Source: Rhizoclosmatium globosum
Taxonomy: Eukaryota > Chytridiomycota > Chytridiomycetes > Chytridiales > Chytriomycetaceae
Direction of reading: 5' to 3'
NCBI GenBank assembly: GCA_002104985.1
Contig: MCGO01000299.1
Span: 1-37,551, forward strand
DNA length: 37,551 bases
Below are positions 1 to 9,925 of this stretch, piece after piece; positions within the stretch are counted from its first letter, which is position 1, and each line of letters opens with the position of its first letter. Position numbers and translations under genes: made by a program. The notes under the pieces were generated by a model. That model was not told where the DNA came from, did not search any database, and was given only the letters and a program-made list of their open reading frames with translations.

Positions 1-380
1 TGGGGTTGAGTTGTATGTGATGGATATGTGCTAGGGGTTAATTATTTGGTTGTTGTTTATTCTCTTGCCTTAAATGAATTTCTATTGAAAGGTATTTTTT
101 ATGTGAAGCCGATGGGCTTCTCTTCTTGGCGAAGAACATCAAGGCTGTCGAACCTGATGCACATAATATGTTGCATTCCAACCAAATTCAACAGTGTATG
201 TGAAAGCGTAGTGTTCGATAACTAGAGCTTGTCAATTAATACTAAAATAAAGTAAATTTGGATGAAATGGTTTCCATTTTGAGTAGTCGAACCTGACCGT
301 GGTGAAGAACATCAAAGCCATTTTGTTTCTTACCACAGAAACGCGCTTAACTTTCAAATACTTACAAGTCCACTCGCCAT
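1..380. other. Left flank, no gene recognised
   Basis: No open frame here has a recognisable domain, and the short frames present lack homology to anything I know. The segment is probably the promoter and 5' leader of the zinc-finger gene that starts at 381, or it may carry an upstream exon cut by the window edge. I see no repeat or RNA gene in it. Confidence 0.4.
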
Positions 381-1505
381 ATGCAAAATTTTCAAGATGA
401 ACGCCAGAACCTCTACGCACCAGCTGCAGAGTCAGGGATTCTGATTTCGAATGATGACTTTGACCAAATCGAAGCACAGCTTTTGGGTGCGTTGTATCAA
501 CCGCAGCGAGCACAAGTTTCGTTCGTGAATCAGTCTCAAGTCCAGCCGTTTATCCTATCGGAAGCACCTTGACGCCAAGACCATTCCAGCCAGTCAACAC
601 GAGCTTTCAATCGAATGATTTGTATCCGGCACAGTCATTTTCACAGTCTATCATGGCTGCGCCTGAACAAAGCTTGGAAACTTTGCTTGCAACACCAAGT
701 TTGAGTCATGTGCCTCCACGGTTACGTACAGAGCTGGTATGAGCATTCTGCCAGATTCTCTTCCAGCTCAAAATTATCCGCTTCTGCTGCATCGATGGGT
801 CATGGGACTAGAGTACCAAATATACCTTCTCAGTTGGAGGTTCAACAAATGACTTTGCTCTCCAAGCCATCCCAGCTAATCAAAATCAGGCGGATAACTT
901 TCATTGGCTATGTATACAGCCGTCTTGGTCGAAAAAGAATTCGTGCCACGACTCCTCGGCATCTTCATGTGGATCAGCCTCCCGATAAAGATGAGAAATA
1001 CTTTCAAGGCATCGGCTCAAGCAGCACCTTTGATCAAGTCGAGGTAAATATACTATATTGATCTTAATTATCATAATTCTGATTATGTTTTCTTGGACAG
1101 CAGCTTCGATGCACAAGTGTTCAGTTGTTGGATGCGGAAAGTCGTTTCCAAGTTGGCAAATCTCAAACAACATACCCTAAAGCACACGGTGCACTTCCGT
1201 ACAAGTGTGATTATCCTGACTGTGACAAACGCTATAACACGCGAAATCGACTCAACGTTCATCAATGCAAACACACGGGAAAGTTTCCCCATGAATGCCC
1301 AACTTGTGGCCATAAATACGCTCAAAAATGTTCCCTGAAAACGCATTTAGTCTCACATATGGATCCAGACGAGAAGCGTAGGCATTACGAGGCCTTGAAA
1401 CAAAAAAGTGTTGTTTGTGCTTTGTGCAAAGTTCCCTATAAAAATCTGAAGAGTCTGGATCAACATTCTTGGACTGTGCATAAGGGTGCTGGAGTTGCTT
1501 TATAA
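381..1505 (+). CDS. C2H2 zinc-finger protein, reading frame broken by missing bases
   Basis: Putative DNA-binding transcription factor of the same family as the array at 30.6-37.5 kb. The start at 381 opens a Gln/Asn-rich N-terminus that runs to a stop at 570. The reading then continues in the next frame (about 566-740) and shifts again near 740. A likely intron spans 1045-1100 (GTAAAT...GGACAG). After it come four fingers: HKCSVVGCGKSFP / KLANLKQH (split by a frame change near 1148), YKCDYPDC..NRLNVH (another change near 1198), HECPTC..KCSLKTH, and the family-specific last finger with Cys-Cys, YKNLKSLDQHSW and a final His. Each break needs one extra base. At least four breaks make the exact N-terminal protein uncertain. 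Real pseudogene is the alternative, but the fingers themselves keep every zinc ligand. An AATAAA lies just after the stop near 1521. Confidence 0.65.
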
Positions 1506-1551
1506 AGTATTTAGTTCTCCCAAATAAACCCTTCATCAAATAACAACACCA

Positions 1552-2826
1552 ATGGATACTCAACCCTCAATTCAAGAACCTTCTCTAACTGACTTGTACC
1601 GCTTGCTTCTTCAGCTATCCACCGATGTTGCCGCTTTGAAACCAGTCAAGCAAACATTCACTCAGGCATCCAGCAGCTACAGACCAGTCAGACCGAACTT
1701 GCTGCGTCTTATGAATCCCAAATCCAACATCAAAATGCTCAGATGGCTCAAAACCACAGCCAACTCCTTCAGCAACTTGAAAAGCTTAGCAATCCAACCA
1801 AAAAACACTACACTCGATTCACTAGCCTTCCCCTTGAGTTAATTCAGCATACATTGAGTTATATTCATCCCCAAATAGTCTGGAGGCTTCGTGGACTCTC
1901 CCGCGGGTTTCGAGACCTCATCTCATCGAATGAGTTTGCAAAGTGTAATCTGCAACGATTCTTCCACCCGTTGATACATCGGCAGTAAATCTGATCGAAC
2001 TTATTGACGACGATGTGACTTATATGTACGCCCCTACTCCTTATCAATCGCTCTATGCTCAAATACAACTGTCACACTTGAGATCCGTCAACTGGTCAGA
2101 CACTTTTGGTATACCGCTCCATATTCCTATTTCTTGGCTCCCGGCGTTAAGAAATCTCGTGGAACTGATTATATTTGGCTCTGGATTGATTTCAGTTATT
2201 CCTCATGAGATTGGACTTTTAACATCTTGGAGAGACTGCTTCTTCCGAATAACTCACTGAGCGGGCCCATTCCGCCATCGATTGGGAATTTGAAATTGCT
2301 TCGAGAACTGGATCTTTCACACAATCAGCTCACTGGAACCATACCAGACGAACTACGTTCTCTTGAAAACATCCGTATTCTTAGTTTGCATAATAATGAC
2401 GATCTATTTGGCCACCTTCATGCGTTTTCAACACTCAAGTTGATTGAAAAATTGTGTGTTTTTGCGGCCAGTACAATAGGGCCGATACCAGCTGACTTTG
2501 GCGGTCTAGTTAATCTCAAATATCTTGCACTGGGTCTTTTCGAGAATCCTGCCGTTGACACAATAATACCTCCGGAATTAGGACAACTCACACGTCTTGT
2601 TGATCTCGATTTGTCTTGTTCAAGCCTTGTTGGATCTATTCCTCGTGAGTTGGGCGCTCTTGTGAACTTGGAACGACTCGATCTTCATAACAATTGGTTG
2701 GCTGGAGAGGTTCCTATTGAGTTGCTTAGGCTACCAAGATTAAGGAGCTGTCATTTGGAGGAAAACATGAGATTAACGTATTCTTTTGATGTTCCAGAGT
2801 TTTGGGACATAGATCATTCAGTTTGA
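1552..2826 (+). CDS. F-box-like leucine-rich-repeat protein, frame broken three times
   Basis: Paralogue of the intact gene at 6443-7387. Order of parts: an N-terminal coiled segment rich in Gln (about residues 1-85), an F-box-like helix block (FTSLPLELIQHTLSYIHP, then WRLRGLSRGFRDLIS), and about seven plant-type repeats of the form LxxLxLxxNxLxGxIPxxLGxL. F-box proteins of this layout are expected to present substrates to an SCF ubiquitin ligase, but no partner can be read from sequence. The reading steps through frames 1, 0, 2, 1, with shifts at AAA 1639-1641, CC 1964-1965 and TT 2227-2228. Adding one base at each restores a continuous 425-residue protein. The start at 1552 lies only 46 bp after the zinc-finger stop. 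Sequencing deletions seem more likely than decay because no substitution-type stop is present. Confidence 0.7.
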
Positions 2827-2841
2827 TAATCAGGATAAGTT

Positions 2842-4334
2842 TTAATACGTCGTGCAGCAAGAATAAAATGCCATGAGGTCAAATAATCGAGGAATAACAT
2901 CTACAGCCAATATTATGAGAAAGAAGAACACAGTCATTTCAGAAACTTGCTCGTTGGTAAACTGTGGTATATGAAATTTGCCACCTTTATGTATCCTTTC
3001 TTGTTTCACCTTTCTGGCAGTATTTGAGTTGCTGGGAAAGAGCTGTTGTAAGCGCCTTGTCATTTCGTTCTTCACAATGGTTCGTGCCAGAAAGAGGACA
3101 AACAACCCAATTATGAGCCGTCGAATCATAATCACGCCCAAATTCGTTGTTGAGTAAATGAAAGTCCATTTAATCACTCCATTTAATCATTCCTTAAATC
3201 TCTCCCTTTCCCTTGAGTGTATAAGAAGCAAGGGACTCCCCTCTTGATACTGGTATCTACCAGTTTGTCATTTGGGTTCTCGTCGCCTTGCCGCATCTGT
3301 TGCTTACCTTATTGCAACAACACTCAGGGTAATTCTCTTTTGTTTGTAAATGATTCTCTTATTATCGAAGTTCTAAATATAATCGATCTACCAGTTTGTC
3401 ATTTGGGTTCTCGTCGCCTTGCCGCATCTGTTGCTTACCTTATTGCAACAACACTCAGGGTAATTCTCTTTTGTTTGTAAATGATTCTCTTATTATCGAA
3501 GTTCTAAATATAATCGATCTACCAGTTTGTCATTTGGGTTCTCGTCGCCTTGCCGCATCTGTTGCTTACCTTATTGCAACAACACTCAGGCCACGAACCA
3601 AATTACAAGCATTACTATTACGAGCTTCGTCTCCGAGGTTCTCATTACACACGCGAACGAATCTTCAAAACACGGACAATGATGAATAGGATCTGGATGA
3701 GAGTACACAACGAGTGGTATGAGGAGCATGACAGAAATTATTTGTATGAGGCTGGTTGTGAGGAGCCATGAGTGTATGTATGGGAAGGTCATGACCCAAA
3801 TCGCCGATATAGCAGTTCCAAGAGTCCAACCGCCAAACACATCCAGCCATGAATGCATCCCGACAATCACTCGAGTACTTCCGAGAAAGAGTGGGTAAAG
3901 CGCCCATAGGTATCGGGCGTATCCAACTGGGCTGAACGCAAACATAATGGCAGCAATACTGGCTGCGTTTGTGGAATGCGTAGAGGGTAGCCCGAATTCG
4001 AATGACGTCTGTCCTTCTGCTCTTGCCTCTCGTTTGACTCCTTTTGTGACCAAGGGACGAGGTAGACTGAACAGATCTTTCAATGCTGATGATACGATTA
4101 CACCAATCATCAGAACGGCTATGATTGAGAGAGCTAGAGGCTTAGGGTTGTTCCAGGACTGAAGAAAAGCGGGGGAAGTGTGAGGACAAAGAATTCAGTT
4201 GCTCCCAAAAACGCAGCTTGTTGACATAAGGCAGTGACTTTCGGCGGTATATAAGATTGCAATCGAGCGATGCCAATACTTTGCTGCTCGATAACTAGCA
4301 GTAAGACAGTGCGAGTGTGTTCAAGCATCTTCAT
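2842..4334 (-). CDS. LCB3: PAP2-family long-chain-base / sphingosine-1-phosphate phosphatase
   Basis: Membrane phosphatase expected in the ER, hydrolysing phosphorylated sphingoid bases. The three PAP2 catalytic motifs are readable: KDLFSLPRP (motif 1), LPSTHSTNA (motif 2) and STRVIVGMHSWLDVFGG (motif 3, with catalytic His and Asp), followed by HPDPIHHCPCFEDS, typical of the LCB3/YSR2 group. The N-terminus from the ATG at 4334 has the family's Gln-rich helix and a membrane span. One frame change lies near the G run at 4171-4175 (plus strand); one extra base joins the halves. The C-terminal exon (about 2842-3170) has membrane segments (RRLIIGLFVLFLARTIVKNE). Between about 3200 and 3650 the exon/intron structure is unresolved because it contains a tandem repeat; a strong donor (AAG|GTAAGC on the minus strand) sits inside each repeat copy. 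The LCB3 symbol is a family-level assignment. Confidence 0.7.
3255..3590. repeat. 131-bp perfect tandem repeat, 2.56 copies
   Basis: Two full copies (3255-3385 and 3386-3516) and a partial third (3517-3590) read identically by eye. Each unit starts ATCTACCAGTTTGTCATTTG. The array lies in the 3' part of the PAP2 gene and duplicates a potential splice donor (GTAAGC on the minus strand). Perfect identity implies very recent expansion or an assembly artefact. Confidence 0.9.
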
Positions 4335-4648
4335 GGCTTCTGATGAGGTTTTTGTTGGGTTTTTGGTCAAGGATGTTGACAAATGTCCACCAGGGATCGG
4401 ATCGCAGGTTAATAAGTCACTCGCCACTTTTTAAGTTTCTTATTCCCTATGCTACGTTGGCTCAATATCCTGAAAGGTTTGACACTGTAGTTGGATGGCG
4501 CCTCGCATAATTATGGGAAGATTTCTGAAGACAGTTTTATTAATCTCGTCGGGTTTTCTCGCAACTTCATTTTGCGGATTATTCACTGTCTTTTTGGAGA
4601 GGCTTGCCGACAGCAAAATTGATCTCAAAATTTGTTCTTTCTGCACTG
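4335..4648. promoter_or_regulatory. Divergent intergenic region, PAP2 gene / AMT1
   Basis: About 314 bp between the PAP2 start (minus) and the AMT1 start (plus). It should hold both promoters. No clear TATA box and no cluster of HGATAR sites is visible, in contrast to the AMT2 upstream region. Open frames in it use non-ATG starts and look like chance. Confidence 0.4.
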
Positions 4649-6341
4649 ATGAGTTCCGGTTCTTCCGTCTCCAACCACTCCGAGGGTCTTGAAGTTCTCG
4701 CCGGCCTCTCTACCATTGACAGCGGAGACGTCTCATGGGTTTTGCTTTCGGTGAGTACACTGCTACTTCTATACTTGGTGTGTGGGGGGTTAGTAGCAAG
4801 GGTATGAAAGAAGTTGACTCCTGCTGCGGCTTCATAACTGCATTCCATTCTCGGAACGTCTGCCATTCACACAGCCAAAAGCGATTGCTCCAGCAGTCAT
4901 GACTACTGTATCAACGTGTCGTCGGAAACTCCTTGACCCTAAAAACCCTTGTTTTCAATATATTTGGCCAACCAAGCGCTAACACACACCTCGCACCAAT
5001 AGGCCGCCATGATCTTCATCATGATTCCAGGTCTCGGACTCTTCTACGCCGGCCTCGCTGAACAGAAAAACGCAATGACAATGTTGCACACCTGTCTCCT
5101 CATGTTCGCTGTCATTGTCCTTCAATGGACGTTATTCGGGTACACCATTGCCTTCTCTGATACATCTAGTTCAAGCGTTATTGGAGACCTCAAGTACGCT
5201 ATGCTGCTTGATACAATGCATTCAGCGAATAAGCTCGCACCGACGATTCCGAATTCGTTGTGGGCGCTGTATCAGTTGATGGCGGCGGCAATTACGCCTG
5301 GACTTTGGATTGGAGCAGTTGCTGGGCGTATGCGTATTCTTCCGACACTTGTGTTTGGAGTTTTGTGGAGTACGTTTGTTTATGATGTTGCTGCGTACTC
5401 TGTATTTGGTGTGAATGGATGGTTGCATAAGATGGATGTGTTGGATTACGCTGGTGGAACTGTTGTTCACTTGACTGCTGGTTGTACTGCTGTAGTATTG
5501 GCGTTAGTTGTCGGAAAGCGTATCGACTATGGTAAAAGAGAATACTCGAACAGCAGTCCAGCTTACGTTTACATTGGAACTGCATTGCTGTGGTTTGGAT
5601 GGGTGAGTTTGATGACCATACCGATCCTGAAAATTCATCAACTAAGAATATCTATTCCTATTTTGATAGATGGGATTCGACGGAGGTTGTTCAACTGCAG
5701 CAAACGAACGTGCGATTAACGCTGCATTCACAACCCACATTGCCGGCGCCACCGGAGGCTTGGTATGGATGGCCATGGACGCCCTCGTCAACAAGAAGAG
5801 ATTCTCGTCCATTGGTTTCTGTACCGGAGCTGTTGCCGGTTTGGCGACAATGACAGCTGGTTCTGGACACGTTCAGCCAGGAGTTGGTCTTGTTTTCGGA
5901 TTCCTCGCCGGCGTCTTGTGTTTCTACGGAGTCAAAGTAATGCACTTCTTGAAAATTGATGATTCATTGGATGTTATGGCTGTCCACGGTGTGGGAGGTA
6001 CTCTTGGTATGATTCTCACTGGAATCTTTGCCCAATACACTGTCACGGCTACGGGTGTCACTGAATCTATTACTGCCGGGTGGGTTGACAATGTTTGGAA
6101 GCAAGTTCCAGTTCAGCTTCTGGCGGTTGTTGCCGTGGGTGGTTGGACTGTCGTTGTGTCAACGATTTTGTTGCTTGTCATCAACAAGATCCCAGGTTTG
6201 CACTTGAGATGTTCAGAAGAAGATGAAGTCCTTGGATTGGACAATTCTGAAGTTGGGGAGACAGCGTATCCTTATGTGATGGTAGAGAGTGTTGATAAGA
6301 AGGAGTTCGAGGCTGCTTATTCACAGGCCACTATTGTCTAA
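4649..6341 (+). CDS. AMT: Ammonium transporter 1 (AMT/Mep/Rh family)
   Basis: Plasma-membrane ammonium channel/transporter of 457 residues. CDS join(4649..4750, 5003..5602, 5670..6341); introns of 252 bp (GTGAGT...CAATAG) and 67 bp (GTGAGT...GATAG), both in phase 0. The ATG at 4649 gives the usual short extracellular N-terminus before the first membrane span. Family marks: IPGLGLFYAGL in helix 1, the LDYAGGTVVH block with the conserved Asp182 and first pore His190, WFGW at the exon 2/3 junction, and VHGVGGTLGM with the second pore His340. Both twin histidines are kept, as in Mep2-type rather than Mep1/3-type proteins. The acidic C-tail is short. Its neighbour across 101 bp is a convergent LRR gene. 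A second copy lies at 20894, and its first intron falls at the same place. No frame break was found. Confidence 0.93.
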
Positions 6342-6442
6342 AAGGCAATTATCTGATTTTTAATTTTTCGTTGTTTTTTTGTGCCGGAATTTGTTTATTG
6401 AATGTGAGCTTCATATTGTTGTGTGAAAGAAACCATATCAAC

Positions 6443-7387
6443 TTAATTATTCCAATTCCGTGGCAGAGGATTTGGAACTTCGAGTCCAGGATTATTTGTC
6501 AAATTGCAAAGATAAAACTGTCTTCTCTCCCATTCCACAGGTATTCGACCAGTCAACTGATTATTCTCCAAAATCACAGCTCGCAACGCGGGCAACGTCC
6601 CAAACTCAGCCGGAATCTCACCCACCAAACAACAATCCCCCAAAAACATTTGCTCGAGTTTCACAAGCGATCCTAATTCCGCAGGGAGCGTCGACTCGCA
6701 ATCCGGGTTTCGATTGAGCGATAAGTATAACCATTTCAGGTTAACAAGGTTTCCAAGCTGCCTTGGAATTGGGCCTGTCAAACTCCTGATATGGGTTGAA
6801 TCGAGTGAAAGGTGTTCAAGGAAGACAAGGTTCCCAAGTTCAGGTGGGATGGGCCCACCTACTTCGTTGGTTAAGCTTATCTGGAGTTTTCTCAGATTCA
6901 CGAGGTTTCCGATTGTTGGAGGGATAGGGCCTCGAAGATGTGGATTGTTTGCTATACTGAGAGATTGGAGGCTGGTGAGCAGTCCGATTTCGAAGGGGAT
7001 TGTTCCAATGAGATTGAGTTGGACCAAGCCGAGGTCTGTGAGACTCGTTAGGTGGATTAGCCAGGCAGATGGAATTGGCTTATTGAGCGGAGTTGATGAC
7101 CAGAGCATTGACTTCCATTGTGCCAAGAAGAGGCGGGCGTACTCTGTCTGATATACAACAGGTGCATCAAGGTAGATTAGATCCAAGTCTGTTGGTTTTT
7201 TGGAGATTATGATTGTGGATTTGATTGGTGGGACAACAGTTGCAAGGTTTTGTGCAGCAAAGTGGTTCGTCGAAATCAAGTCATTGAAGGATTTTGACAG
7301 TGCTCGTAGTTTCCAGATTTGTCTTGGATCAATCCAGCGGAGAACCAAAGCTGCTACATCCTTTGGAAGGTCAGAGAAAGACGCCAT
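6443..7387 (-). CDS. F-box-like leucine-rich-repeat protein, intact
   Basis: Single-exon protein of 314 residues starting at the ATG at 7387. Residues 1-45 form an F-box-like block (FSDLPKDVAALVLRWIDP, then WKLRALSKSFNDLIS). From about residue 95 on there are about seven plant-type repeats (LGNLVNLKWLYLSLN..., repeated GPIPP/GTIPF turns) that should build an extracellular-LRR-like solenoid, although no signal peptide or membrane span is present, so it is probably cytosolic. The likely role is substrate recognition in a ubiquitin ligase; that is inferred from layout only. It is the intact paralogue of the broken gene at 1552-2826, with the same order of domains. It converges on AMT1. Confidence 0.8.
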   Translation of the reverse strand: MASFSDLPKDVAALVLRWIDPRQIWKLRALSKSFNDLISTNHFAAQNLATVVPPIKSTIIISKKPTDLDLIYLDAPVVYQTEYARLFLAQWKSMLWSSTPLNKPIPSAWLIHLTSLTDLGLVQLNLIGTIPFEIGLLTSLQSLSIANNPHLRGPIPPTIGNLVNLRKLQISLTNEVGGPIPPELGNLVFLEHLSLDSTHIRSLTGPIPRQLGNLVNLKWLYLSLNRNPDCESTLPAELGSLVKLEQMFLGDCCLVGEIPAEFGTLPALRAVILENNQLTGRIPVEWERRQFYLCNLTNNPGLEVPNPLPRNWNN

Positions 7388-7959
7388 TTGGAGGATTTAA
7401 CGCGGTGGATTTTACTGAGAACCTCGGAGACAAAGCTCTTGTAATAGAACAACCTGTATTAGAGTTCGCGCTGAAGAGTTGTTGCGATAAGGTTTGTAGC
7501 AGATGGAGGGTCTTGGAAGGAAGGAGATTTAACGAAATGACGAAATGGTGGAGCGGACTGGAGTGAAGAAAGGGAAGCTGGTAAGGAATTGAAGAATTAA
7601 TAAATATAGAGTCTCGAACAATCAATCTCTTTGTGTTCTCCTAAATGTTATCAAAGTTTCAATTTATGAACCAGCGTAGTTCCATACGACGAGGCAGCTC
7701 ATGATTTATTGAATGTGAATTTGTTGGAGGATTTAACAGATCTTAAAAGATATGAAGAATATAATAGCCATTCATGGGTAACTCAGTGATTCACAGAATG
7801 TACATAGTTCTATGAAGCTAACAATTGGATGCGAATTGTACCCAAATATTAGGACCTAATTGACTCTGCTCTTTCTCCGAGACGCTGCCGTTTTCCTTAC
7901 ACTCTATTTACTCTCTTCAGTAAGCTATAGATAATAGCTGCCAAATTTAGATCTTAAAA
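7388..7959. promoter_or_regulatory. Divergent intergenic region, LRR gene / membrane protein
   Basis: About 570 bp without a convincing gene. It should hold both promoters. The only structure noticed is a short word, TGGAGGATTTAAC, occurring near 7387 and again near 7712 in the same orientation. No RNA gene or larger repeat is visible. Confidence 0.4.
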
Positions 7960-9282
7960 ATGGCTTGGATCAAACAACTAGTCATAGCCGTAATCGCACT
8001 CATAGTTCTAATCCAAGTATGGCGAATAAGCGGTCTCGTTCGAAAGTCTCAGGCTGCGGCAGTATCACCTGCCTCCAATGTGCGAGTGCCTGAGAAGAAG
8101 GTCCAGCCAAACGGCGGATTCGATTGTTTCCCTGTCATCAGCGAGTCTCAGTTCCTGCGATCGTGTTGGCCGATTGAGATTGTGGTGAGGGAGGACGAAA
8201 GGAGTTCTGGTGTGTGTGGTGATGTTGGGCTTTTTGTCAAGAACACTCATGGTAACCATAGTTATCCCCCTACTCTTCTTTTGGAAGATAGCTTCTTTAA
8301 AACTAAAGTGGTTGGAATTGTAGCTCGATTAAGTCCGGTGTTCAATTCGACGATCCTGTTGCGGAAACTAACACTCTGCCCGAACTCGACCTTCGTACAC
8401 GTTACTCCAAATATTCCTGCTACTCTATTGGAGACACCGAACGTTCGCAATTGGTGGTTAGGATCAAGTAATTTTACGGACTATATCCCTCCACTCCCAT
8501 CCCTGACTCGAATTCTATGCAAGTCAAAGTCATCTTGTAAGCGATACGCTGAACACGTCCGACCAAATACAAACAGCCCTGTCGACCTCCCAATCACATA
8601 CATTTCCCATTCAACACCCGACCTCCTCAATGAAATAACATACCTACACGTCAACAACCACGTAGACTACAACCGCTTCCTATTCACATACACCGACCCA
8701 ACTCTCGCGACAGCAAAAGCGCTGGCCTCATGTTGGTCGTCGTCCCCAAACCTCCAATCCTCACGGTTAGTCCTCCTTGGACCCCACAACAAGTTATCAT
8801 TCGGGTTCCAGCACGACGAAGCTGCGCCAAAGTACCTCCGGTTCAAGCATGCGCCGACGTTGAGTCTGTTTGATACACGCGAGGCGCAGGTTCGGAGTGG
8901 TGTTCATTTTTGTGAGGGGGATGATTTGCAGTGTATTGTGGAGGCAAGGAGTCTTGGGGCGCTTGTTGTTGCGTTTGGGGAGAAGGTGGGGGATGGTGTT
9001 GTGGATGGTGTGAATGGGATTGTGATTGAGAGTAAGGGTGAGGATGTGTGTGAGTCGTTGGTGAGAGTTATGAAACTTGATATTGAGGCGCGGTGGTTCT
9101 TGGGTCGGGAAGGACGTAGGATATATGAAGATGATACGGTTACGATGGAGCGGGCTTTGAGAAGGATACGGAATGAGACGATGCGTCATTTGGTTGGTGT
9201 TGATGACGTCAAGGTTTGGAAACGGAAAGAAAAGGATTTGAGAGATGACTTGGATGGGAAGAAGAAGGGTTGGCTGTGGTGA
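7960..9282 (+). CDS. Type II membrane protein with glycosyltransferase-like C-terminus
   Basis: Single-exon protein of 440 residues. An uncleaved signal anchor covers about residues 5-23 (WIKQLVIAVIALIVLIQVW), followed by a Lys/Arg stop, which fits a Golgi type II protein. The lumenal part has several Asn-X-Ser/Thr sites and scattered Cys. Near residues 320-370 the string CEGDDLQCIVEARSLGALVV then DGVVDGVNGIV resembles the donor-binding region of GT-B enzymes (EGxxLxxxEAxxxGxPVV ... DGxNGxL). Donor, acceptor and family cannot be given. The N-terminal half is not recognisable. It starts at a good AAAAATGG context. It converges with the PQ-loop gene, 124 bp apart. Confidence 0.6.
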   Translation: MAWIKQLVIAVIALIVLIQVWRISGLVRKSQAAAVSPASNVRVPEKKVQPNGGFDCFPVISESQFLRSCWPIEIVVREDERSSGVCGDVGLFVKNTHGNHSYPPTLLLEDSFFKTKVVGIVARLSPVFNSTILLRKLTLCPNSTFVHVTPNIPATLLETPNVRNWWLGSSNFTDYIPPLPSLTRILCKSKSSCKRYAEHVRPNTNSPVDLPITYISHSTPDLLNEITYLHVNNHVDYNRFLFTYTDPTLATAKALASCWSSSPNLQSSRLVLLGPHNKLSFGFQHDEAAPKYLRFKHAPTLSLFDTREAQVRSGVHFCEGDDLQCIVEARSLGALVVAFGEKVGDGVVDGVNGIVIESKGEDVCESLVRVMKLDIEARWFLGREGRRIYEDDTVTMERALRRIRNETMRHLVGVDDVKVWKRKEKDLRDDLDGKKKGWLW

Positions 9283-9406
9283 ATAAACACGCATGACCAG
9301 AACTGAAGTTTCCAGCTTATGATCTCGTTCTGGAGTGGAATAGACAACCATTCACTCCCACAATAACATTTAACTAATCCAGATGGCTCAAGTATATCTA
9401 TTTACA

Positions 9407-9841
9407 CTATTGACTGTTTTCCCATCTCTGATTCCGTTTGCAATGTTCGCAACACTGAACACCGCCTTCCTGCACTAACTCAACCTCTGTTCCATCCATC
9501 TTCTTCTTCTTCTCCTTTTCACTTTTTGAAGTCAAGACAATCTTTGCAGTAATCAGAATCAGACCAAAGAAACACTCGATGATCAAGGGAATTGCACCCG
9601 CCCATGCACCAATGAGGCCTGTGTAGATTGCCGACATTGTCAGACCAGCAGTGTATAGTATAGTGAAGGAGAGAGAGACATCGTCAGCCGACTGATGGTT
9701 GTTGTTAAGAGAGCAACAAGAATCACAAGTACATCGCACCTTTGTCTTCCACATTTGATACAGTTGAGGTGCAGTACAAACAGCAAGTAAACCCCCACCA
9801 ATAGCACCGCACGCGTTCACAACAGGGGATGCATCAGCCAT
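9407..9841 (-). CDS. Single PQ-loop (SemiSWEET/MtN3-like) membrane protein
   Basis: Small three-span membrane protein of 128 residues; CDS complement(join(9407..9691, 9740..9841)). Span 1 carries the PQ motif (TAPQLYQMWKTK), and spans 2-3 follow SADDVSLSFTILYTAGL. That is one PQ-loop unit, which would need to form a dimer to make a pore. The 48-bp segment 9692-9739 has GTGCGA...CTTAAC...CATCAG and is in frame without a stop, so it can be read as sequence; removal joins KTK directly to SADDVS, the normal family spacing, which is why I treat it as an intron. The chosen start is the ATG at 9841; a longer frame from 9907 would overlap the UTP5 promoter and adds a basic tail unlike the family. The C-tail is charged and Cys-rich. 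Cargo is unknown (sugars or amino acids in relatives). Confidence 0.7.
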   Translation of the reverse strand: MADASPVVNACGAIGGGLLAVCTAPQLYQMWKTKVRCTCDSCCSLNNNHQSADDVSLSFTILYTAGLTMSAIYTGLIGAWAGAIPLIIECFFGLILITAKIVLTSKSEKEKKKKMDGTEVELVQEGGVQCCEHCKRNQRWENSQ

Positions 9842-9925
9842 GTCTGTATCAGTAGTTGGTGTTCCCTCTTTTCTTTCTTTTTTTCCTCTGACACTTTTGA
9901 CCACCAACCACCACCAACACCCAAG
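9842..9925. promoter_or_regulatory. Very short shared divergent promoter
   Basis: Only 84 bp separate the PQ-loop start (minus) from the UTP5 start (plus). Both promoters must sit in this pyrimidine/CCACCA-rich stretch or overlap the genes. No TATA box is seen. Confidence 0.5.

Noticed and set aside
3255..3590. Could the regular repeat be a CRISPR array?
   Set aside because: Units are 131 bp, contiguous and wholly identical without variable spacers, and the genome is eukaryotic.
3217..3771. Plus-strand frames across the 131-bp repeat and PAP2 region
   Set aside because: They start with weak codons or run antisense to the PAP2 catalytic motifs; a repeat length not divisible by three makes successive copies change frame.
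8797..9351. Minus-strand frame of 184 codons rich in His, Thr and Pro
   Set aside because: Antisense of the membrane protein gene's GT-rich 3' part; no domain or splice support.
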